From contig JANQKH010000787.1 in assembly GCA_028281215.1 (NCBI GenBank), positions 1 through 5,916 on the forward strand: a stretch of DNA of 5,916 nucleotides, given 5' to 3'. Below the pieces are notes generated by a model. That model had not been told where the DNA came from and ran no database searches. It was given only the letters and a program-made list of their open reading frames with translations. Positions 1-5,916 of the stretch are shown here, one piece after another; within the stretch, counting starts at the first letter, position 1, and every line of letters begins with the position of its first letter. Origin of the DNA: Phycisphaeraceae bacterium (lineage in GTDB: Bacteria > Planctomycetota > Phycisphaerae > Phycisphaerales > Phycisphaeraceae). The position numbers and the translations under genes were made by a program.

Positions 1-3000
1 GCGAACAGCACGTCATCACCATTAACACCACGGCCGACAACATCGTCGAACTCGACGAAACGCTGACGGTCACACTGTCAAACATCGACGGTGCGAGCAA
101 TGTCACCTTCGCGTCGGGTGGCGCGACCGAAGTCGGCACGGGCACGATTCAGAACAACGACAGTGCTACGCTAAGCATCAACGACATCAGCCTCAGTGAA
201 GGCAACGCCGGGCAGACCCAGGCAAACTTCAATGTGACGTTGACCAATCCGGTTGACACGGCTGTATCGTTCACCGCCGCGCTCGATTTGAACCAGGCGA
301 CCAACGACGGACTGATCATCCAGAACGTCAGCCCGATCGCCGCGAGCAATCCGGGCAACCTGAACACGAGCGTCCAGTTGGCCGTGCAGTGGAACGGCGA
401 TCAGGTGGTCGAACTGAACGAAGTGTTTTTTGTGAACCTGATGAACCTCAGTGCGGGTGGCCGAGCGGTCACGTTCAACGATGACCAGGGACAAGGTACG
501 ATTGAAAACGATGATGTCGCGACGCTGAGCATCAATGATGTATCCCAGCAGGAAGGCAACGCCGGCCCCACGCCGTTTTTGTTTACCGTGACGCTGGACA
601 ATGCGGTCGATGCCGGTTTGAGCATCGATTTCGACACCGCCGATTTCGGCGCCACGATTGCCGACAGCGACTACACGGCCGCCACCGGCACGTTGAACTT
701 CACGGGTACTGTCGGCGAAACGCAGACGATCACCGTTAACGTCACCGGTGATGAAAAAGTCGAACAGAACGAAGGCTTCTTCGTCGATCTGAGCAACCTT
801 CAGGCCAACGGACGGTCTGTCACTGTCAGCGACAACCAAGGTCTCGGCGTCATCCAAAACGATGACACCGCAACGATCACCATCGACGACGTGCAGGAAC
901 TTGAAGGCGACGCCGGCACATCACTGATGGTGTTCACCGTGACTTTGGACAACGCAGTCGATACCGGTGTGAGCGTGCAGTTCCAGACGGCTGACGAAAC
1001 GGCGACGACCGTCGGCAATGATTATGAATCCAACAGTGGCACCGTGAATTTCACCGGCAATGCCGGCGAAGAACAGACCATTTCGGTCACCATTCTGGGT
1101 GACCAGCGGGTCGAGTTGAACGAAACGTTCGCCGTATTGCTCAATATCGCCCAGGCAAACGGCCGCAACGTCGTCCTTGGTGACAACAACGGCCAAGGCA
1201 CCATTCTCAATGACGATTCCGCGACGCTGAGCATCAACGATGTGTCGTTGCAGGAAGGCAACGATGGAAACACTGCATTTGTGTTCAATGTGACCTTGAG
1301 TGATTTCGTCGACGTGCCGGTCAGTGTGAACTTCGCGACGCAAGACGACTCGGCGACCGTGGCCGACATTGACTACTCCAGCGCCAGCAGCACGCTCAAT
1401 TTCAACGGTAACGCGGGCGAAATTCAGACCATCACAGTGAACGTCATCGGCGATGAAAGGGTTGAGCCGAACGAGACGTTCTTCGTCAACCTCAGCGGTG
1501 TCAACGCCGGCGGGCGAGTGGTGACCATTCAGGACGGACAAGGCCTCGGTACGATTGAAAACGACGACAACGCCCCGGTCGCGAACGCGGGCGGGCCGTA
1601 CGAGGTCAACGAGAATGAAAGCATTCAGTTGGACGCCAGCGGGTCGTCAGATCTCGATCAGCCGACCAACACATTGCTCTACGAGTGGGACTTCGACAAC
1701 GACGGCCAGTTTGATGACTCCGCCGGGATCAATCCGTTCTTCGCCGCGGGGCCGGTCAGCGCGGACACACCAATCACGGTGTCGTTGCGCGTGCGCGACA
1801 TCGGTGGCAACGAAGACATCGATACCACGACGATCACCGTGCGCAACATCGTGCCGGTCGCGAACGCGGGCGGCCCCTACGTGGTCAACGAAAGTCAGTT
1901 GATCCAACTCGACGGCACGAATTCATCGCATCCGATCCAGCCGGCCAACACACTGCTCTACGAGTGGGATCTTGACAACGACGGCCAATTTGATGACTCC
2001 ACAAGTGATACGCCGTCCTTCAATGCGCCTGCTGTTGCAACCAACACGGACTTCACCGTGCGCTTGCGGGTCACGGACGCTGACGGAGACACCTCCATTG
2101 ATACCGCGACGGTGACCGTGAACAATGTGCCGCCGGTCGCCGACGCCGGTGGGCCGTATACCGTGGATGAAGGTCAGCTTCTCGTGGTGGATGCGTCGGG
2201 CACGTCGCATCCCGATCAGCCGGTCAATTCGCTGAGCTTCGACTGGGATTTGGACAACGATGGTCAGTTCGATGACGGCAGTGGTCAACAACTTGGCTTC
2301 AACGCGCCGATCGTCGCCAGTGATACGGTGATCACCGTGTCGGTGCGCGTCGTGGATGCCGACGGCGATACGTCGATCGACACCGCTTCCGTGACGGTGA
2401 ACAACGTCCCGCCGGTCGCCGACGCTGGTGGCCCTTACGTTGTCAACGAAGGCAGCAGTGTGTTGCTCGACGCGAGTGGTACCACGCATGGAATTCAACC
2501 GCCGGATTCACTTAATTACGCGTGGGATCTCGACAACGACGGCCAATTTGATGACGCTTTCTCGCGAACCACGCTATTCGACGGGCTCGATGGTGACCAG
2601 GTGTTCAACGTGGCTGTGCAGGTGACCGACGCCGACGGCGATGTCGACACCGATGCGACAACTGTGACGGTCAACAACGTCGCGCCCACCGTGGAAGCCG
2701 GCGCGAACCAGCAGATCACGCACGGCCAGCAGGTCAGCATCTCCGCAACTTTCAGTGACCCGGCGACGTTCGACACGCATACCGCCGTCATCAACTGGGG
2801 CGACGGCAATTCGGACAACATCGACCCGGCGACCAGCCCGATTCAGATGTCCCACACCTACGCCGACGCCGGCACGTTCACCGTGACCGTGACGGTGACC
2901 GATGACGACGGCGGCGTCGGGCAGGACACACTCGACGTGACGGTGATTCCTACTGTATCGATCAGCGATGCTCAAGTGGTCGAAGGCGACAACGGTGTGG

Positions 3001-5916
3001 TCGACTTGGTGTTCGACGTTACGCTCAGCAGCGCGTTTGATCAGCAGGTGATGGTCGACTTTGATTCGCAGGACGGCACAGCCGGCGCGTTGATCGTCGA
3101 GCGCGTCGCCAACGGTTTGAATGCACCGATCTATGCCACGGCGCCGAACGGCAACACCGATGATTTGTTTGTTGTGTTGCGCGGCGGGCAGGTGCGAATC
3201 ATGGACCGCGCTTCGGGGGCGTTTAACCCCACGCCGTTCCTCAACATCACCGATTTCAGCTCACTGTCGCTTGCCGGCGAGGGCGGCCTGCTTTCCATCG
3301 CATTCCATCCCGACTTCGCCAACACCGGCATGGTTTACACGAGCCACACGCAGAGCAATCGCGCGCTGACGATCACCGAGTTGACGGTCTCGCAAAGCAA
3401 TCCCAACGTGATTGATCCGAGTTCGGCGCGGACGATCATCGAAATCCCGCAGCCGCAAACCAATCACAACGGCGGCTGGATTGATTTCGGTCCCGATGGC
3501 ATGCTTTACATCGCGGTCGGTGACGGTGGTGGTTCCAACGACACCGGTACCGGCCATACTTCCGGCACGGGCAACGCCCAGGACCTGACCAACAACCTGC
3601 TGGGCAAGATGCTGCGCCTCGACGTCTCCGGCGACGACTTCCCCGGCGACGCCAACCGCAACTATGCCATCCCGTCCGACAACCCGTTCGTGGGCATCAC
3701 CGGCGACGATGAAATCTGGGCGTACGGCCTGCGTAACCCGTGGCGCAACAGCTTCGACCGCCTCACCGGCGACCTGCTCATCGCCGACGTCGGCCAGGGC
3801 CAGCGCGAAGAGATCAACTTCCAACCCGCCAACAGTACAGGCGGCGAAAACTACGGCTGGCGTTCCTTCGAAGGTACACGCGACACCGGCTTCGATCCGC
3901 AACTGCTGCCGGGCGACACCGTCTTCCCGTTCTACGAATACAACCATGGCTTCGGGCAATTCCAAGGCAACAGCGTCACCGGCGGTTACGTTTATCGTGG
4001 TTCGATTCAGGAGTTGAACGGCCGATACTTCGTCGCGGACTTTGTGTCGGACAACATCTGGTCGATGTATTTCGATGGCTCGGACGTCGGGCTTCACAAC
4101 GGCAACAACATCGTCGACCTGAACAACATGAACGATGAGCTGACACCGACGGTGGGCTCGATCGACAACATCGCATCGTTCGCGGAAACGCCCGATGGTG
4201 AACTGTTCATCATTGATATCGGCGGCGAAATCTTCCAACTCACCAACGGTGGCGATTACCAGTCCAATACCGGCACGGTCACGATCAACCCCGGCGCCAC
4301 GCAAGGCACGATCACCATCTCCGTGCTCGGCGATCGGCTTGATGAAGCGAACGAAACCCTCTTGGTGAACCTGTCCAACCCGACCAACGCCGTGATCGCC
4401 GACGGACAAGGCGTCGGCACGATCATCGACGACGATGAAACACCGACCGCCGATGCAGGTGGCGCCTACAACGTCAACGAGGGTGACACCCTGCAACTCG
4501 ACGGCAGTGGTTCCGCTGACGCCGACGAAGCCGGTGGGGATGTGCTTTCATTTGCGTGGGACATCGACGGCGACGGGCAGTTTGATGATGCGTTCGGCGA
4601 ATCGCCCAGCATCAACGGCGCATTCCTCGGCGACGGCCCCGGCACGCTGAACATCTCCCTGCGCGTGACCGACCTCGCCGGAAACAGTGATGTGTCGAAC
4701 AGCACGATCAACATCGCCAATGTCGATCCGACCATCGATACGTTCATCTTGCCCACCGGGAACGAGGGCGACAGCCTGTCGTTCACCGGTATCGCCAGCG
4801 ATCCGGCCGGCGCGAATGACCCGTTGAACTACGTCTGGGACTTCGGCGATGGATCGCCCACGCAAAGCGGTATCGATCTGACCAATCCAAGTCACACGTA
4901 TGCCGACAACGGCGCGTTCACTGTGACACTGACCGTGACCGACGGTGACGGTGGAACAGCTATCGCGCAGGACACACTCACGATCAATAATCTTGACCCG
5001 GTTCTCGATCCGATTCAAGGTGACGCGACTGGCAATGAAGGTGATATCTTCAACTTCAGCAGCGCTGTCAACGACGCCGCCGGCACCAATGATCCGATCT
5101 CTTTCACGTGGGATTTCGGCGACGGCAGTTCCGTCGTGCAGGGCACCATCCCAGGCCCCGGCACGCTGCCGATCACTCACCAATTTAACAACCCCGGTTC
5201 GTTCACCGTCACGCTAACCGTCCTCGACGGTGACGGCGGCACTGATGCTGAGACATTCGATGTGACGGTCAACAATGTGCTGCCGACCGCCGACGTGGGC
5301 GGGCCATACGTGATCAACGAAGGGGACACGCTGAACCTCGACGGCAGCGGCAGTGATGTGAATACGCCGTCTGATTCGATCGTGGCGTTTGCATGGGACG
5401 TGGACAATGACGGGCAGTTCGATGATGCGGTGGGGGCTACGCCGACGATCGATTTTGTGACGTTGCAGGGGTTGCTCGGCTCGGACCTGACACAGGTCTT
5501 TGACATATCGCTGCGCGTGACCGATGACGACGGCACAACGGATACAGACACGGTTTCGCTGACCATCAACAACACCAACCCGACCATCGACAGCCTGACC
5601 GGCGATACGCTGGGCAACGAGGCTGACTTATTCAACTTCAATGCCGTCACGTCCGATCCCGGCACCAACATCATCCAGTACGAATGGGATTTCGGCGACG
5701 GGCAGACGCAGTCGGGCGACAACCTCACCGACGTGACCAACACTTATGCCGACAACGGCAATTTCGTTGTCACGCTCACTGTCACGGACAATCGCGGCGG
5801 GACAGATCAGCAAACGCTCAACGTCGTGGTCAACAACGTGGATCCGGTCGCCGACGCAGGCGCGCCGTACAGCGTGGTGCGCGGCGACACGCTCCAGCTC
5901 GACGCTTCGGGCAGTT
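1..5916 (+). CDS. Giant multidomain Calx-beta / PKD surface protein with embedded sugar dehydrogenase domain (partial at both ends)
   Basis: One open frame (first full codon at base 3, last at 5913-5915) crosses the entire window without a stop, giving 1,971 residues. Neither start nor stop is present. Domains in order: partial Calx-beta (residues 1-53), four Calx-beta repeats (54-522), four PKD-like repeats with a DxDxDG loop (525-894), canonical PKD (895-983), first part of a split Calx-beta (984-1027), GSDH-type propeller (1028-1416), remainder of the Calx-beta (1417-1478), then alternating PKD types (1481-1971). Calx-beta and PKD modules are beta-sandwich folds common in secreted adhesins and enzymes, so an extracellular or cell-surface location is inferred. 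No signal peptide, sorting motif or membrane segment is visible. Composition is acidic, cysteine-free and almost lysine-free. The frame is certain because repeat phase is kept from end to end. The overall function (adhesin, matrix protein or displayed enzyme) is not settled. Confidence 0.96.
3..161 (+). other. Calx-beta domain, C-terminal part (cut by window start)
   Basis: Residues 1-53 match the second half of the Calx-beta repeats that follow. ITINTTADNIVELDETLTV aligns with the ITVNVTGDEKVEQNEGFFV strand-loop-strand of a later repeat, and the domain closes with GTGTIQNND, equivalent to the GTIENDD that ends the others. It has a slightly longer loop (SNVTFASGGATEVG) before the closing strand. 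The first half lies upstream of the window, so more repeats of this kind probably precede it. Confidence 0.85.
162..1568 (+). repeat. Four tandem Calx-beta repeats
   Basis: Four complete units lie head to tail: 162-515 (118 residues), 516-866, 867-1217 and 1218-1568 (117 residues each). Each opens with (S/T/V)AT(L/I)(S/T)I(N/D)D followed by an EG(N/D) motif. Three of the four then have a DxxxxxDYxxxxGTxNF(T/N)G core; all reach a GD-x(2)-VE-x-NE(T/G/V)F(F/A)V strand and end in (I/L)xNDD. This is the Calx-beta signature, named from Na/Ca exchangers, where acidic residues at the domain edges bind calcium. In bacterial surface proteins such arrays form rod-like stalks that stiffen with calcium; that role is inferred here. 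DNA identity between units is visible: the first 50 bases of units 2 and 4 differ at about 9 positions. Unit 1 is divergent in its middle strands. The array passes directly into the PKD-like block with no linker. Confidence 0.92.
1575..2684 (+). repeat. Four tandem PKD-like repeats with EF-hand-like calcium loop
   Basis: Units lie at 1575-1853, 1854-2132 and 2133-2411 (93 residues each) and 2412-2684 (91 residues). Each begins PVA(N/D)AGGPY.V(N/D)E, continues with a (V/D)(A/G)(S/T)(G/N) strand, then WD(F/L)DNDGQFDD, a variable loop, a VR(V/L)RV.D or VQVTD strand, and ends (T/S)VTV(N/R)N(V/I). This is the PKD-type Ig fold, but where canonical PKD has WDFGDG these units have a DxDxDG..DD loop like those of dockerin and thrombospondin type 3 repeats, suggesting calcium binding. 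The four loops begin at 1689, 1968, 2247 and 2526, exactly 279 bases apart. Units 1 and 2 are very similar as DNA: 1671-1721 and 1950-2000 differ at 5 of 51 bases, pointing to relatively recent tandem duplication. The likely role is a stalk or spacer. Confidence 0.9.
2685..2951 (+). other. Canonical PKD domain
   Basis: Residues 895-983 have the classic PKD layout: a PTVEAG start, SATFSDPA, the core INWGDG, a variable loop, then HTYADAGTFTVTVTVTDDDG and a closing DTLDVTV strand. Unlike the four units before it there is no DxDNDGQFDD loop. It sits just before the interrupted Calx-beta domain. PKD domains are usually extracellular spacers or take part in protein and carbohydrate contacts. Confidence 0.92.
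2952..3083 (+). other. Calx-beta domain, N-terminal part (interrupted by the next domain)
   Basis: Residues 984-1027 carry the opening half of a Calx-beta unit: TVSISDAQVVEGDNG, then LVFDVTLSSAFDQQVMVDF and DSQDGTA. They align with the openings of the four upstream repeats, for example SINDVSQQEGNAG and FTVTLDNAVDAGLSIDF. In those repeats the text after this point is a loop followed by DYxxxxGTxNF; here the GSDH-type domain starts instead. The missing half resumes 1,167 bases later, at 4251. Confidence 0.9.
3084..4250 (+). other. Glucose/sorbosone dehydrogenase-type (PQQ-dependent sugar dehydrogenase-like) domain
   Basis: Residues 1028-1416 form a full-length GSDH-family module of about 389 residues; the family fold is a six-bladed beta-propeller that holds PQQ and calcium and oxidises aldoses or related sugars. 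Motifs in order: VANGLNAPI (about 1033-1041), EGGLLSIAFHPDF (1093-1105), NHNGGWIDFGPDG (1154-1166) running into LYIAVGDGGG, LLGKMLRLDV (1199-1208), WAYGLRNPWR (1239-1248), IADVGQGQREEINF (1260-1273), GENYGWRSFEG (1281-1291), VTGGYVYRGS (1325-1334), GRYFVADFVSDNIW (1340-1353), and a final GEIFQLTNG. His1155 and Asp1174 have the same 19-residue spacing as His144 and Asp163 of the Acinetobacter soluble glucose dehydrogenase, and Arg1244 sits in the GxRNP motif corresponding to Arg228. The domain therefore looks catalytically competent, but the substrate cannot be read from sequence. Related non-enzymatic propellers (HHIP-like) are an alternative. It is flanked on both sides by halves of one Calx-beta domain. 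Confidence 0.92.
4251..4436 (+). other. Calx-beta domain, C-terminal part (resumes after the embedded enzyme domain)
   Basis: Residues 1417-1478 read GDYQSNTGTVTINPGATQG, then TITISVLGDRLDEANETLLV, NLSNPTNAVIADGQGVG and TIIDDD. This is exactly the second half of a Calx-beta unit, matching DYESNSGTVNF, ISVTILGDQRVELNETFAV and GQGTILNDD of the upstream repeat at 867-1217. Joined to 2952-3083 it makes a unit of about 106 residues, near the 117 of its neighbours, so little or nothing of the host domain was lost. The link to the next domain is a two-residue ET. Confidence 0.9.
4443..5915 (+). repeat. Mixed array of PKD domains, two alternating types (last one cut by window end)
   Basis: Six units follow the enzyme-bearing region. 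Type A (AGGAY/GGPY..NEGD start, DxDxDGQFDD loop) occurs at 4443-4727 and 5283-5579; the unit at 5844-5915 begins like type A (PVADAGAPYSVVRGDTLQLD) but is truncated before the loop. Type B, the canonical PKD type with WDFGDG and a (H/N)xYADNGxF(T/V)VTLTVTD or equivalent strand, occurs at 4728-4997, 4998-5282 and 5580-5843. The order is A-B-B-A-B-A. The two complete type A loops begin at 4560 (DIDGDGQFDD) and 5397 (DVDNDGQFDD). Type B units share a (G)NE(G/A)D..(S/N)F(T/S/N) opening. The 4998 unit has an enlarged loop (VQGTIPGPGTLPITHQF). The array probably continues past the window. A stalk or spacer role is inferred. Confidence 0.9.

Noticed and set aside
171..857. Antisense open frame of 228 residues, and similar ones at 921-1541, 1923-2498 and 4548-5183
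   Set aside because: They mirror the Calx-beta and PKD repeats on the + strand and contain repeated phrases only because the sense strand is repetitive. No ribosome binding site or family motif supports them.
1555..1902. Plus-strand open frame with Arg/Ser/Thr-rich translation, and similar short ones at 2428-2625, 3121-3369, 3664-4017 and 3740-4138
   Set aside because: They are out of frame with the continuous domain-bearing frame and have low-complexity content typical of a shifted reading of it.
1689..2555. Regular 279-base periodicity considered as a CRISPR-like or other non-coding repeat array
   Set aside because: The period is a multiple of three, the repeats are imperfect with many third-position changes, and they encode conserved protein domains.
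3201..4250. Possible separate gene for the sugar dehydrogenase starting at the in-frame ATG at 3201
   Set aside because: The ATG lies inside the first propeller blade, no ribosome binding site or stop codon precedes it, and the frame is continuous with Calx-beta sequence on both sides.
3084..4250. Mobile element as the cause of the interruption in the Calx-beta domain
   Set aside because: No terminal inverted repeats, target duplication, transposase or intein splicing motifs are visible at the junctions; the inserted piece is a single enzyme domain in frame on both sides.
3261..4496. Antisense open frame of 411 residues opposite the sugar dehydrogenase domain
   Set aside because: It lies entirely opposite a region whose + strand frame gives an unmistakable GSDH domain. 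Its Val, Asp, Arg and Gly-rich translation is what reverse reading of Asp/Gly/Val-rich GC-biased codons produces, and it matches no family I recognise.
1..5916. Promoters, terminators, tRNA, rRNA, riboswitches or small RNA genes
   Set aside because: The whole window is coding in one frame with no intergenic space, and I saw no convincing internal signal of these kinds.

Overview
The whole 5,916-base window lies inside one giant protein-coding gene on the + strand. Reading from base 3, every codon to base 5915 is open: 1,971 sense codons with no stop. There is no start codon context, ribosome binding site, stop codon or intergenic sequence, so the gene runs off both ends. Residue k below means the codon beginning at base 3k.

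The protein is a modular, secreted-type mosaic. It starts with the tail of one Calx-beta domain and four complete Calx-beta repeats of 117-118 residues (3-1568). Four near-tandem PKD-like Ig-fold repeats follow, three of them exactly 93 residues, each carrying an EF-hand-like DxDNDGQFDD loop (1575-2684), and then one canonical PKD domain (2685-2951). Next is a fifth Calx-beta domain whose sequence is interrupted by a complete glucose/sorbosone dehydrogenase-type (PQQ-dependent sugar dehydrogenase-like) six-bladed propeller (3084-4250). The second half of that Calx-beta domain resumes at 4251. The window ends with a further run of alternating calcium-loop and canonical PKD domains (4443-5915), the last one cut by the window edge.

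The most unusual feature is the enzyme domain nested in a Calx-beta loop. It keeps the catalytic His and Asp with the same 19-residue spacing as soluble PQQ glucose dehydrogenase, and an Arg in the expected motif, so it looks potentially active. A plausible reading is a large, calcium-stiffened extracellular or cell-surface protein that displays a sugar or aldose oxidoreductase part way along a stalk. That role is inference: no secretion signal or anchor is inside the window.

The organism is probably a bacterium with giant surface proteins. Moderately GC-rich DNA, Calx-beta and 'AGGPY..NEG' PKD arrays, and the GSDH module suggest Planctomycetes or a neighbouring phylum such as Verrucomicrobia, but this is style-based and not proven. 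The protein is rich in Asp, Asn, Thr and Val, has no cysteine at all, and has only two lysines in 1,971 residues.
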